Assembly: GCA_025964775.1 (NCBI GenBank)
Contig: JAOPYE010000025.1
Location: forward strand, 29,458-93,457
Direction: 5' to 3'
Length of the DNA stretch: 64,000 bases
DNA from: Marmoricola sp.
Lineage (GTDB): Bacteria > Actinomycetota > Actinomycetes > Propionibacteriales > Nocardioidaceae
A program made the position numbers and the translations under genes. Under the pieces are notes generated by a model that made no database searches, was not told where the DNA came from, and saw only the letters and a list, made by a program, of their open reading frames with translations. Positions 33,773 to 42,903 of this stretch are shown one piece after another. How positions within the stretch are numbered: position 1 is the stretch's first letter; every line of letters starts with the position of its first letter.

Positions 33773-35014
33773 ACAGATCAGCGGGAGCGGGATGATCCCG
33801 CAGAGCGAACCGAGGGGACCACCGCCCAGCACCGAGGTGATCAGGCTCGTGACCGTGCTGATCAGCGTGGTCACCGCTGAGGTGTCCAGGTGCGTCGGGA
33901 TGTTCAGGTTGCCCGTGCCGCCGGTCTCGAGCTGGGCGAGTACGTTGGCGAGGACGTCGCCGGTCAGCTGGGAACTCGCCGTACCGGCCAGGACCTGGGT
34001 CAGGTCGCCGGGTCCGAAACGGCCACCGAGCAGCGCCGCCAGCGACGTGGCATCAGGACTCGGCCCGTTCAGCGCGCCGAGCATCGTGGTCAGGTCCGCC
34101 GGTCCGAACGCGCTGCTCGCGGTGGGTACGAGGGCCTGGATGAGGCTGGTGAGCTGACCGAGGTCGAAGGTGCTCGATCCCTCGCCGGTGGCCGTGGTCA
34201 GCAGTCCGAGCAGGTCGCCGAGCTGGCTCGGGTCGAGGTTCCCGAACATGCCGCTGAAGAGGTTCCAGAGCTGGGTCGGGTCGAAGCTGCCCGGGATCGG
34301 GAGTCCGCCACCGAGCCCGCTGAGCTGGCCGATGATGTTGCCGGCCAGACCGGTCAGGACGTCACCGCTCGCGCTGCCCGTGAGCAGGCCGGCGATCTGG
34401 GCGGGCGAGAGGATCCCGGAGAGCAGTCCGAGCAGCTCGGTCGGGTCCGGGGTACCGCCGTTGAAGCCGGCCAGGAGCGCGGCGAGCTGGGTCGGGTCGA
34501 GATGCTGGCTGACCCCCGGGAGCAGCTGGTTGAGGAGCGTGGTGAGCTGGCCGACGTCGATCGGACCGACGGAGACGCCACGAGCGACGGCGAGTACGTC
34601 GAGCTTCTTGCCTGCACCGGTGGCGGCGGTGGTCGAGGTCGGCGAGGCGCAGGCGTAACGGGCCTCGACCTGGCGGTACCTCGCTGAGGCAGCCGCTGCG
34701 GCGTACTGCTTGCTCGTCCTGGTCAGCACGCGTCGCGCCTTGCGGATCTTCGCCGCGTTCTGGTGACGCCGGGCCTTCCTCAACGCCTTGCGTGCCGCGA
34801 CCACGGCGGCTCTCGCAGTCGCCTGCTGGTGGTCGGCCCGCTCCATCGCGGTGGTCGATGCCTGGCAATCGACTGCCGACGTACGGGCGACGTGCGACGT
34901 TGCGGCTCCGGCAGGTGCGATCAGCGCCGGAGCTGTGCTCAGGCCGATTGCGAGCACGACGGCCGAGGCGATCGCGCGGGAGCGGGGACGGATGGCGGTG
35001 GCGTTCAGGCGCAT
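33767..35014 (-). CDS. Secreted protein with two internal 85-residue repeats
   Basis: The ATG at 35014 (GGAAGGGAA upstream) gives 415 residues. A signal peptide covers about 1-38 (AIASAVVLAIGLSTAPALIA). Residues 60-120 are basic and helical. Two homologous units follow, about 153-237 (VGQLTTLLNQLLPGVSQHLD...) and 284-369 (LGQLTSLIQALVPTASSAFG...), each rich in short Leu/Ala helices and ending near DVL. DPTQL or DPSQL recurs at 173, 245 and 261. Four cysteines (50, 122, 405, 414) could form disulfides. No known family is recognised; a surface or matrix role is a guess. Confidence 0.88.
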   Translation of the reverse strand: MRLNATAIRPRSRAIASAVVLAIGLSTAPALIAPAGAATSHVARTSAVDCQASTTAMERADHQQATARAAVVAARKALRKARRHQNAAKIRKARRVLTRTSKQYAAAAASARYRQVEARYACASPTSTTAATGAGKKLDVLAVARGVSVGPIDVGQLTTLLNQLLPGVSQHLDPTQLAALLAGFNGGTPDPTELLGLLSGILSPAQIAGLLTGSASGDVLTGLAGNIIGQLSGLGGGLPIPGSFDPTQLWNLFSGMFGNLDPSQLGDLLGLLTTATGEGSSTFDLGQLTSLIQALVPTASSAFGPADLTTMLGALNGPSPDATSLAALLGGRFGPGDLTQVLAGTASSQLTGDVLANVLAQLETGGTGNLNIPTHLDTSAVTTLISTVTSLITSVLGGGPLGSLCGIIPLPLICP

Positions 35015-35107
35015 GGGGATTCCCTTCCCGGCGGCACCCCTTCCGTAGGGCACCCGTAGTACGGGTCACATCGGCCATGTCCTGTCGTACTTGAGCGTTT
35101 TGCCGGC

Positions 35108-36214
35108 TCAGCTGCGGTCGTTGCTCCAGTCGATGAAGCCGCTGGGGTCGTGGCGCCCGAAGGTGCCGTGCTCGAACAGCCCGTGGCCGACCTCGCCGTC
35201 GCAGCTCGCCCGCGCGCAGTGGTCGATCACGCCGAACGGGATCCGACCGACGATCCCCGGGTCGGTCAGGTCGTAGGTGACCCGCTCGACGAAGTTCTCG
35301 CCCTTCCACTGGCCGTGGGTCCAGTCGGGGTCGCCGCCGTACCCGCCGCCGACGTGCAGGACGACGTGCGTGCGGGTCTCCACCTCGATCACGACGGGTT
35401 GGCCCTCCGAACCCGTGCAGCTGAGCCTGGCGCTGGTCGGGGTCCGGGTGCCGGGGGCGTACTCGATCTCGATCTTCGGCCAGCCGAGCTGCTCGACGCG
35501 GCCGTCCTTCCAGACCCGGGTGACGTCGTTGAGCGTCCGGAACCCGTCATGGCGTTCCTGGATGATCACGACGATCGAGAACGACTCGAAGCGCATCGGG
35601 ACGTAGAGCCACCAGAAGCCCTCCATCGGCGGGTCCTGCGGGCGTCCGGCGGGCTCGGCCTCGCCCACGGGCCGGATGCCCCAGGAGCGGTCCCGGCTGC
35701 CCATCCAGGTGTCCGGGGAGACCGTGATCTCCTCGCCGTCGACGAGGAGGGACCCGCTCCAGGACCCGAGCTGCGCGAACCGCTGGGCGTCCAGGGTCGG
35801 CCGGGTCTCGCTGGCGAGCATCAGGTGCGGCAGCTCCTGCACCACGTCGTAGGAGCCGTCCCAGGTCAGGTCCATGGCCATGCCCTCGGTCTCGTCCAGG
35901 ACGAGCCGGATCTTCTGCAGCGGCTCGATCACCTCGAGGCGGTAGCCGCCGCAGCGCTGGTCGAGCCGGTTCTGGTCGATCGCGTCGGAGAGGTGCACGG
36001 CAGTCTGCGTCTGGCCGCGACGCAGCAGCACGTAGGCGTCCTTGACCCCGAGGTTCGGGTAGTAGCCGATGCCGGTGACCAGCATCGTCTCGCCCCCGGC
36101 CGTGTCCATCGCGTTGAAGTAGCACCGGTCGTAGAAGTTCCGGTCACTGTGCACCGAACGGTTGATCGGCAGCGGCGCCTGGTGGATCGGGTATTCGTCG
36201 AGCGGGCCGATCAT
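35108..36214 (-). CDS. Conserved hypothetical protein (beta-rich, lipocalin-like)
   Basis: The 368-residue protein has no signal peptide or membrane helix and is rich in predicted strands and Trp/Gly, for example GSRDRSWGIRPVG and GFWWLYVPMRFESFSIVVII. The overall pattern resembles the two-lobed lipocalin-like fold of CrtC/AttH proteins, but no motif proves it. The ATG at 36214 overlaps the phosphotransferase stop by four bases, so it belongs to the same operon. Function is unknown; similar pairs with phosphotransferases are common in lipid-degrading actinobacteria (from memory). Confidence 0.8.
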   Translation of the reverse strand: MIGPLDEYPIHQAPLPINRSVHSDRNFYDRCYFNAMDTAGGETMLVTGIGYYPNLGVKDAYVLLRRGQTQTAVHLSDAIDQNRLDQRCGGYRLEVIEPLQKIRLVLDETEGMAMDLTWDGSYDVVQELPHLMLASETRPTLDAQRFAQLGSWSGSLLVDGEEITVSPDTWMGSRDRSWGIRPVGEAEPAGRPQDPPMEGFWWLYVPMRFESFSIVVIIQERHDGFRTLNDVTRVWKDGRVEQLGWPKIEIEYAPGTRTPTSARLSCTGSEGQPVVIEVETRTHVVLHVGGGYGGDPDWTHGQWKGENFVERVTYDLTDPGIVGRIPFGVIDHCARASCDGEVGHGLFEHGTFGRHDPSGFIDWSNDRS

Positions 36215-37353
36215 GCCGACACCTCCGCCAGGAGTGCGCGCATCAGCGGCGCATGGTGGAACAGGGTGTCCACGTCCTCGGGCATCTCGGCGAGCTCACC
36301 GAAGTGCACCTGACGGGCGCCGGTGCGCATGAACACGACCCCCCAGATCACCGCCGAGTAGATCTCGAACCAGCGCAGGTCGCCGACCTCCACCCCGGTG
36401 GCCTCGGCATAGGTGGCTCGCACGTCCTCGGCACGCAGGACGTCGGGCAGCCCGGGCATCCCGAAGACGTCCGAGATCGACTGGAACACCTGGTGCGCGA
36501 ACACGATCCAGCCCAGGTCGAGCTCGCGCGGACCGATCCCGGCCATCTCCCAGTCGAGGACAGCGACCGGTTCGAAGTCGACGTACAGGCAGTTGCCGAC
36601 GCGCGAGTCGCCCCACGACAGGACCACGTTGTCAGGGGTGTCGACCGTGGGCCAGTGGGCCTCGAGCCAGCCAAGGGCCTCGTCGATCAGGGGTGACGGC
36701 GCGAGCTCGGCGGCGGCCCAGGCGTACCAGGAGCGGAGCTTCTCGAAGAGCCGGCGCAGGGGGGTCCCGCCGGGGTAGTCGTGGACGTCGAGGAAGCCGA
36801 AGGTCGTGGCAGCATCCGGGATCGAGTGAAGTCCGGCGATGGCCCTGACCGTGCTGTCCTGCAGGCGGCGCTTGTCGGCATCGGACGCGTCGAAGAACCA
36901 GTTGTCGCCGAACGTGTAGGGCATCACGTCGGGCGGCACGATGCCCTCGATCCGCTCCATGAAGAAGAACGGCTGGCCCAGCACGTCCCCGGTCGCCTCG
37001 AGCCACCGCGGCGTCGGCACCGGTACGTCGGACAGCTCACCGACCAGCCGGATCGCCTCGTACTGGTGATCGAGCCGGTAGGTCTGGAAGACCGGCACGT
37101 CCCGGGGCGCGGGCGCCATCCGGATCACGTACCCGTGGGTCGCGCGCGAGCCGTCGGCGGTCCAGGTCACGTCGGCCAGGATCGTCTCGCTCGACATCCC
37201 GTTGGAGTCCGACGCACCGGAGAGGGTGATCTCGACGTCCGCGCCGTCGGGCAGATGACCGGCGAGCCATCCGGTCAGCGTGCGGGCCATCGCGTCGGTG
37301 TCCCGGCTGCTCCGCGTCATCGCGAAGTCCTCCGGTGGCTTCTCAGTGGTCAT
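36211..37353 (-). CDS. APH/ChoK family phosphotransferase
   Basis: A 380-residue kinase-like protein of the aminoglycoside phosphotransferase fold (AcaD10/APH-like group). FMERIEGIVPP is the hinge region, the catalytic loop reads LSWGDSRVGNCLY (Asp and Asn of Brenner's motif; the usual HGD is WGD), and AVLDWEMAGIG holds the metal-binding Asp. The changed first catalytic-loop residue leaves activity open. Such genes often lie beside acyl-CoA dehydrogenases and lipid genes. The ATG at 37353 faces the TetR gene across an operator-like palindrome. Confidence 0.9.
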   Translation of the reverse strand: MTTEKPPEDFAMTRSSRDTDAMARTLTGWLAGHLPDGADVEITLSGASDSNGMSSETILADVTWTADGSRATHGYVIRMAPAPRDVPVFQTYRLDHQYEAIRLVGELSDVPVPTPRWLEATGDVLGQPFFFMERIEGIVPPDVMPYTFGDNWFFDASDADKRRLQDSTVRAIAGLHSIPDAATTFGFLDVHDYPGGTPLRRLFEKLRSWYAWAAAELAPSPLIDEALGWLEAHWPTVDTPDNVVLSWGDSRVGNCLYVDFEPVAVLDWEMAGIGPRELDLGWIVFAHQVFQSISDVFGMPGLPDVLRAEDVRATYAEATGVEVGDLRWFEIYSAVIWGVVFMRTGARQVHFGELAEMPEDVDTLFHHAPLMRALLAEVSA

Positions 37354-37366
37354 CCGGCAACAGAAC

Positions 37367-37380
37367 TAGAACGCGTTCTC
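37367..37380. promoter_or_regulatory. Palindrome AGAACGCGTTCT, KstR-like operator
   Basis: AGAACGCGTTCT (37368-37379) is a perfect 12-bp palindrome. The 14-mer TAGAACGCGTTCTC fits the published KstR pattern TnnAACnnGTTnnA at all fixed bases but the last. It sits 14 bases before the phosphotransferase start, in the gap shared with the TetR gene, which could bind it instead. Confidence 0.65.
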
Positions 37381-37435
37381 ACCTGTCAAGCCTTTCGGGG
37401 ATGATTTTCTGACGGTCTTCAGTATTCTTCTGTCC

Positions 37436-38098
37436 GTGGAGATCCCCGTGACGGTTCCTGAGCAGCGTCGACGAGGCCGCCCGCAGCGGATCTCGCGCGA
37501 GCAGATCGTCAGTGCTGCGGTGCGGCTCGGACCCGAGGACCTTCGCATGAGCGCGGTCGCGCGTGCCCTGGACGTGGGGACCGCCGCCCTCTACAACCAC
37601 GTCCGGGATCGCGACGAGCTGCTCGCCCTGGTGGCCGCGCGCATCCTCGAGGAGACGGAGTACGACGACTTCGAACCGCCTGCCGAAGCGACCTGGCAGG
37701 ACTGGATCACCGCGTTCGCCCGGGCCACCCGGGTGGCCGTCGTGGCGAACCCGCAGCTGCTGCAGTACGTCCGGCTGACCAGCGCGCCGACCGGGCTGCG
37801 ACTGGACCGGATCGAACGCCTCGCGGCAGTGATGGATGCCGCCGGCTTCAGCACCGCCGACGTCCAGCACTGCGTCCAGCACGTCTACACGCTCGCCCTC
37901 GGTGAGGCCTGGCAGCAGGCGCTGGCCGCAGACGGAGAGGACCCGCAGTTCGTCGAGTTCGGCCGCGGCGTCCGGGAACGCTCGGCCGCCGACCTCCCCC
38001 ACCTGCGCGAGATGATCGCCGCCCGGCCCGAGGCGGAGGTGCAGTTCGACTTCTCCCTGGACTGCCTGCTTGCCGGACTCGAACGCCGGCTGGACTAG
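37436..38098 (+). CDS. TetR family transcriptional regulator
   Basis: The 220-residue protein, from a GTG at 37436 (a second in-frame GTG lies at 37448), has a basic start QRRRGRPQRISREQIVSAAV and the TetR helix-turn-helix in LRMSAVARALDVGTAALYNH VRDRDEL (about 36-62). The C-terminal part resembles the TetR_C group with tetracycline-repressor-like helices. It faces the phosphotransferase operon and most likely controls it through 37367-37380. Its end overlaps the convergent purB stop by four bases. Confidence 0.9.
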   Translation: MEIPVTVPEQRRRGRPQRISREQIVSAAVRLGPEDLRMSAVARALDVGTAALYNHVRDRDELLALVAARILEETEYDDFEPPAEATWQDWITAFARATRVAVVANPQLLQYVRLTSAPTGLRLDRIERLAAVMDAAGFSTADVQHCVQHVYTLALGEAWQQALAADGEDPQFVEFGRGVRERSAADLPHLREMIAARPEAEVQFDFSLDCLLAGLERRLD

Positions 38099-39516
38099 AG
38101 GATCGCGCCCGGGTGGTACGCCGCGCCAACCGGATCAGCCGCGACGACAGCCTCGATCTTGCCGACGACAGCCTGCACCTGCGCCACGGCGGCGCCGGTG
38201 AACTCGATCGGATCCGCCACCAGGGCGAGGATCTGCTCGCGGCTGAGTCCGAGACGCGTGTCCTTGGCAAGTCTGTCGAAAAGGTCATTCACTGCCAGGC
38301 CCTGGCGCATCTCGAGCGCCACCTCGACGGCGTGCTCCTTGATCGCCTCGTGTGCCGCCTCGCGACCCACGCCGTTGCGCACCGCCGTCATCAGCACCTT
38401 GGTGCTCGTCAGGAACGGGAGGTAGCGATCCAACTCGCGCTGGATCACGGCGGGGAACGCTCCGAACTCGTCGAGCACGGTCAGGAAGGTCTGGAACAAG
38501 CCGTCGCAGGCGAAGAACGCATCCGGCAGCGCCACGCGACGGACCACCGAGCAGGAGACGTCGCCCTCGTTCCACTGGTCGCCGGCGAGCTCTCCGACCA
38601 TGGAGAGCTGACCACGCAGGATGACGGCCAGTCCGTTGACGCGTTCGCAGGAGCGGGTGTTCATCTTGTGCGGCATCGCCGAGGAGCCGACCTGGCCCTC
38701 CTTGAAACCCTCGGTGACCAGCTCGAGGCCGGCCATCAACCGGATGGTGGTGGCGAGGTTCGACGGTCCGGCGACGATCTGCACGAGTGCCGAGACCACG
38801 TCGAAGTCCAGCGAGCGCGGGTAGACCTGCCCGACACTGGTGAAGACCGAGTCGAAGCCGAGGTGATCCGCGACCCGGCGCTCGAGGCTCTCGAGCTTGT
38901 CGGCGTCACCGTCGAGCAGGTCGAGCATGTCCTGCGAGGTTCCCATCGGCCCCTTGATCCCGCGCAGCGGGTAGCGCGCCATCAGGTCGTCGAGCCGCGC
39001 CAGCCCGACGAGCATCTCGTCGGCGATCGTGGCGAACCGCTTGCCGAGCGTGGTCGCCTGCGCCGCGACGTTGTGCGAGCGCCCGGTCATGACCAGCGAC
39101 TCGTGTTCCGCAGCCAGTCGGCCCAGCCGCGCGAGGGTGGCGACGACCCGCTGCCGCACCAGACCGAGCGAGGCGATGATCTGCAGCTGCTCGACGTTCT
39201 CGGTCAGGTCGCGCGAGGTCATCCCCTTGTGGATGTGCTCGTGGCCCGCGAGTGCGCTGAACTCCTCGATGCGCGCCTTCACGTCGTGCCGGGTGACTCG
39301 TTCACGGGCCGCGATCGAGTCGAGGTCCACCTTCTCGACGACGGCCTCGTAAGCCTCGATCACCCCATCGGGTACGTCGATGCCGAGGTCCTTCTGCGCC
39401 TTCAGTACGGCGATCCAGAGCTTCCGCTCCAGGACGATCTTGTGCTCGGGCGACCAGATGGCGGCCAGGTCGGCGCCGGCGTACCGGGTGGCGAGGACGT
39501 TGGGAACGATGCTCAC
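38095..39516 (-). CDS. purB: Adenylosuccinate lyase
   Basis: The 473-residue enzyme splits SAICAR and adenylosuccinate, acting twice in purine synthesis. The superfamily signature SSAMPHKMN is near residue 278; GMTSRDLTENVEQLQI holds an active-site Thr-Ser pair and GRSHNVAAQATTLGKRFA the catalytic His. The GTG at 39516 overlaps the purD stop (GTGA), with AAAGGA upstream. Its length is longer than the 430-residue short PurB, with an actinobacterial C-terminus. Confidence 0.97.
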   Translation of the reverse strand: MSIVPNVLATRYAGADLAAIWSPEHKIVLERKLWIAVLKAQKDLGIDVPDGVIEAYEAVVEKVDLDSIAARERVTRHDVKARIEEFSALAGHEHIHKGMTSRDLTENVEQLQIIASLGLVRQRVVATLARLGRLAAEHESLVMTGRSHNVAAQATTLGKRFATIADEMLVGLARLDDLMARYPLRGIKGPMGTSQDMLDLLDGDADKLESLERRVADHLGFDSVFTSVGQVYPRSLDFDVVSALVQIVAGPSNLATTIRLMAGLELVTEGFKEGQVGSSAMPHKMNTRSCERVNGLAVILRGQLSMVGELAGDQWNEGDVSCSVVRRVALPDAFFACDGLFQTFLTVLDEFGAFPAVIQRELDRYLPFLTSTKVLMTAVRNGVGREAAHEAIKEHAVEVALEMRQGLAVNDLFDRLAKDTRLGLSREQILALVADPIEFTGAAVAQVQAVVGKIEAVVAADPVGAAYHPGAIL

Positions 39517-40769
39517 ACGTGATCCTTTCCAGCGGCTGCCTTCGCCGCGATGTCCGTTCGGAACTGCGCGCCGTCGAAGGTGATCGCACCGACCCCGGCG
39601 TAGGCCTTCGCCCGGGCCTCGGCCAGATCGGCGCCGACCGCGGTGACGGCCAGCACCCGGCCACCGGCAGTCACGAGGTTGCCGTCGACCAGCGCGGTAC
39701 CCGCGTGGATCACGTCGCACTGCGCCTGGTCCTGGGCCTCCGTGGTCCCGGTGATCACATCGCCGGACCTGGAGGACTCCGGGTACCCGGCGCTTGCCAT
39801 CACGACCGCCACGGCGGCACCGGACTTCCAGCGCGGCTGCTCGACTTCGTGCAGGGCGCCGTCGGCGGCGGCCTTGAGCAGGACGCCGAGGGGCGAGTCG
39901 AGCAGTGCCATCAGCGGCTGGGTCTCGGGATCGCCGAACCGGGCGTTGAACTCGATCACCTTGGTCCCGCGTCTGGTCAGGGCGAGTCCGGCGTACAGGA
40001 GGCCGCTGAAGGTGGCGCCGCGGCGGGCCAACTCGTCGACCGTCGGCTGCAGCACCCGCGCCAGGACGTCCTCGACCAGCCCCTCGGGAGCCCAGGGCAG
40101 CGGGGTGTAGGCGCCCATGCCGCCGGTGTTCGGGCCCTGGTCGGCGTCGAAGATCCGCTTGAAGTCCTGGGCCGGCAGCAGTGGGAAGACGGTGACGCCG
40201 TCAGTGATCGCGAACAGCGAGACCTCGGGGCCGTCGAGGAACTCCTCGATCACGACCCGTTCGCACCCGAGCGCGTGCGCCTGGGCTACGGCCCGGTCAT
40301 CGGTCACGACGACGCCCTTGCCGGCGGCCAGCCCGTCGTCCTTGACCACGTACGGCGGTCCGAACGCGTCGAGTGCGGCCTCGATCTGCTCCGGCGTCTC
40401 GCACACGTGCGCCATCGCGGTCGGCACCTCGGCAGCCGCCATGACGTCCTTGGCGAACGCCTTGGAGCCCTCGAGCTGGGCGGCATCGGCGGAGGGGCCG
40501 AAGCAGGAGATCCCGCGCTCGCGCACGGCATCGGCGACCCCGGCGACCAGCGGCGCCTCGGGCCCGACGACCACCAGGTCGCAGCTGAGCAGTTCGGCCA
40601 GGGAGGCCACCGCGGCCGGGTCCATCGGATCAACGTCGTGCACGGTCGCGAACGCGGCGATGCCCGGGTTACCAGGTGCGGCGTGGACCTCGGAGACCGA
40701 CGGATCGCGGGACAGGGCCAGGGCCAGGGCATGCTCGCGGCCACCGGCGCCGATCACGAGGGTCTTCAC
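39513..40769 (-). CDS. purD: Phosphoribosylamine--glycine ligase (GAR synthetase)
   Basis: From the GTG at 40769 (VKTLVIGAGGREHALALALS) the protein has 418 residues. It is an ATP-grasp enzyme joining phosphoribosylamine to glycine, step two of the purine route. GPEAPLVAGVADAVRERG, VVIEEFLDGPEVSLFAITDG, PNTGGMGAYTP and EFNARFGDPETQ are family motifs. A TTG at 40778 is an alternative start. It is translationally coupled to purB, forming a two-gene operon. Confidence 0.97.
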   Translation of the reverse strand: MKTLVIGAGGREHALALALSRDPSVSEVHAAPGNPGIAAFATVHDVDPMDPAAVASLAELLSCDLVVVGPEAPLVAGVADAVRERGISCFGPSADAAQLEGSKAFAKDVMAAAEVPTAMAHVCETPEQIEAALDAFGPPYVVKDDGLAAGKGVVVTDDRAVAQAHALGCERVVIEEFLDGPEVSLFAITDGVTVFPLLPAQDFKRIFDADQGPNTGGMGAYTPLPWAPEGLVEDVLARVLQPTVDELARRGATFSGLLYAGLALTRRGTKVIEFNARFGDPETQPLMALLDSPLGVLLKAAADGALHEVEQPRWKSGAAVAVVMASAGYPESSRSGDVITGTTEAQDQAQCDVIHAGTALVDGNLVTAGGRVLAVTAVGADLAEARAKAYAGVGAITFDGAQFRTDIAAKAAAGKDHV

Positions 40770-40817
40770 GTGACACAAGTCTAGTGGCCGCGGGCAGTGC
40801 CTCCTTCGAGGTCGACG

Positions 40818-41669
40818 TCAGGCGGTCACTCCCTGCGTGCCGAGGAACGTGAAGGCAGCCTCGGCCACCTCGGGCCAGCCTGCATCGAAGACCAGCGAGT
40901 GGCCCCGGCCAGGGATCTCCACGATCTCGGTCACGGCGGGGTTCTTCCGATGTGCCTTGAAACTGGCGTTGGTGATCGCCCACGGCACGATGTGGTCCTT
41001 CTCCCCGGAGATGAACAGCATCGGGCCGCGATCCGGATTGCTCCGGTCGACCTTGGTCTCGCTGAACGGGTTGAAGTTGCCCGCGGCGGCCTGGAACAGC
41101 GGACGTCCGGGCGCGGCGACGTGGTGCGCCTCGTACAGGGCGCGGGCCTCGGCTTCGGACACCGCGTTCGCGAACCCGTACCGGAACTCCTCGAAGCTCA
41201 GCGTGACCGCACGACCCCGGTTGAGCGGGTTCATCAGCACCGGCGACGCGGCCTTGAGAGCCGAGAGCGGCAGCGGCAGTACGCCGCGCGCCGGGGCAGG
41301 GTCGATCGCGACGGTCGCCGCCGCCAGGCCGCGCCCGGCGACGATCTGCGCGAGCAGCCCACCGAAGGAGTGCCCGATCACGACCGGCTTGCGGCTCAGC
41401 CCTGAAATGACCTCGCCAATGTGGTCGGCCACCTGACCGACGCGCTTGCCGGCGAAGACCTCGGGGTTGGCCCGTGCAGACACGACATCGGCCGGGTCGT
41501 CGGGCCAGTCGACCGCCACGGTCGCGAACCCGCGCTTCTCGAACTCGTCGCGCCAGGGTTGCCAGGTCCCGGCCAGCAGCCACAGGCCGTGGACGAAGAC
41601 GACCGGCTGCTTGCCGGACTCGTTGACGGCACGGACTTGAGTCGCCTCGCGGGGGGTGATCGTGCTCAT
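40818..41669 (-). CDS. Alpha/beta hydrolase
   Basis: A 283-residue alpha/beta-fold hydrolase. The oxyanion segment VFVHGLWLLAGTW, the nucleophile elbow GHSFGG (Ser near residue 100), an acidic residue in GEKDHIVPW, and His in PGRGHSLVFD complete the triad. No signal peptide. The substrate could be an ester, lactone or epoxide-like compound. It is divergently transcribed from a TetR gene with a clear inverted repeat (41707-41720) between them, so it is probably induced by the TetR ligand. Confidence 0.93.
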   Translation of the reverse strand: MSTITPREATQVRAVNESGKQPVVFVHGLWLLAGTWQPWRDEFEKRGFATVAVDWPDDPADVVSARANPEVFAGKRVGQVADHIGEVISGLSRKPVVIGHSFGGLLAQIVAGRGLAAATVAIDPAPARGVLPLPLSALKAASPVLMNPLNRGRAVTLSFEEFRYGFANAVSEAEARALYEAHHVAAPGRPLFQAAAGNFNPFSETKVDRSNPDRGPMLFISGEKDHIVPWAITNASFKAHRKNPAVTEIVEIPGRGHSLVFDAGWPEVAEAAFTFLGTQGVTA

Positions 41670-41706
41670 CGTCGTACTCCTTCTCGTGGCCGGTCCTTGT
41701 ACAGAA

Positions 41707-41720
41707 AGAACGTTCGTTCT
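41707..41720. promoter_or_regulatory. TetR-type operator AGAACG-TT-CGTTCT
   Basis: A perfect 6-bp inverted repeat with a two-base spacer, lying between the divergent hydrolase (start 41669) and TetR (start 41773) genes. This form is typical of many TetR-family operators. Confidence 0.78.
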
Positions 41721-41772
41721 ACTATCGAGTCGAAGAGCGGGCCTGTCAAGAGCCGCTCGTTAGGATCCGGAT

Positions 41773-42336
41773 GTGAGTGCCACCACTGCCGCGCCCCGCG
41801 ACCGTCTGCTCGAGACGGCCGCGACACTGTTCTACGCGGAGGGCATCAAGGGCGTCGGGGTCGATCGCATCCTGGCCGAAGCCAAGGTCACCCGAGCCAC
41901 GATGTATCGCCACTTCCCCGGCAAGGAGGCGCTCGTGGTGGCCTATCTCGAGCGCGAGGACGCGGTGATCCGCGGCTACTTCGAGGTCGCCGGCGCGGCT
42001 GGAGGCAGTTCGCGAAACCTGCTCGAACGCGTCATCGAGGGCATCGCGGAGGATGCTCGTCGCTACCACCGCCGTGGGTGCCCGTTCATCAACGCCGCCG
42101 CTGAGTACCCCGACGTCGACGGCGAGGTCCGGGCGGTCATCGACCGACACCGGACGTGGTTCCGCGACACGCTCGCGGGTGTCTGCAAGGCAGCGGACGT
42201 CCCTCGTCCAGGCCAGGTCGCCGCAGCGTTGGTGCTGTTGCGTGACGCGGCTCTGGTCGGGGTCTATCTCGACGGCGACCGGGTCACGACGACGTTTCGT
42301 CGTACAGCGCGCCAGCTCGCCGGCCTGGCGACGTGA
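41773..42336 (+). CDS. TetR family transcriptional regulator
   Basis: The 187-residue protein starts at a GTG (MSATTAAPRDRLLETAATLF) and has the TetR helix-turn-helix GVDRILAEAKVTRATMYRHF around residues 28-47, then PGKEALVVAYLERED. The rest resembles the group that includes RGCPFINAAAEYPD, common in regulators of hydrolases and reductases. It probably represses the divergent alpha/beta hydrolase and itself. Confidence 0.92.
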   Translation: MSATTAAPRDRLLETAATLFYAEGIKGVGVDRILAEAKVTRATMYRHFPGKEALVVAYLEREDAVIRGYFEVAGAAGGSSRNLLERVIEGIAEDARRYHRRGCPFINAAAEYPDVDGEVRAVIDRHRTWFRDTLAGVCKAADVPRPGQVAAALVLLRDAALVGVYLDGDRVTTTFRRTARQLAGLAT

Positions 42337-42408
42337 TTCAACGCCGCCTCAGGTCGACCGGTGGCCTCGCGAAACACGGATGTCACCAACCTTTGCCAGA
42401 CTCCTGGC

Positions 42409-42903
42409 ATGGCCGGTGAACACGAGATCCTGACGTGGGAGACCTTCGGCGAGGCCGTGCAGGACCTGGCCCGACAGGTCGTCGACAGCGGCTACGAACC
42501 CGACCTGATCCTGTCGGTGGCGCGCGGTGGGCTGGCCCTCGGCATGGGCCTGGGCTACGCCCTCGACGTCAAGAACCTCTCCGCGGTCAACGTCGAGTTC
42601 TACACCGGCGTGGACACCCGGTTGCCGGTTCCGATCATGCTGCCGCCGACACCGGACGTGGTCGACCTCGCCGGCCTGAAGGTGCTGATCGCCGACGACA
42701 TCGCCGACACCGGGTTGACCCTCCAGCACGTCCAGGAGTTCTGCGCGGATGCGGTCGCCGAAGCACGGGTCGCGGTCGTGTACGCCAAGGAACGGTCCGT
42801 CGTACGGCCTGACTACGCGTGGAAATCGACCGAGGCCTGGATCGACTTCCCGTGGTCGGCGGGGGAACCACTGGTACGACGGTCGCGCCCAGCGGGCCGC
42901 TAG
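42409..42903 (+). CDS. Phosphoribosyltransferase family protein
   Basis: The ATG at 42409 gives 164 residues (MAGEHEILTWETFGEAVQDL). The PRPP-binding motif LKVLIADDIADTGLTLQ near residue 89 has the two acidic residues before a Thr-Gly loop, and DLILSVARGGLALGMGL holds the PPi loop. It resembles the xanthine/hypoxanthine phosphoribosyltransferase-like (Gpt/HPT) group. It may salvage a purine base, which would fit its purine-rich setting, but the base cannot be told. Its end overlaps the convergent VapC stop by four bases. Confidence 0.9.
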   Translation: MAGEHEILTWETFGEAVQDLARQVVDSGYEPDLILSVARGGLALGMGLGYALDVKNLSAVNVEFYTGVDTRLPVPIMLPPTPDVVDLAGLKVLIADDIADTGLTLQHVQEFCADAVAEARVAVVYAKERSVVRPDYAWKSTEAWIDFPWSAGEPLVRRSRPAGR

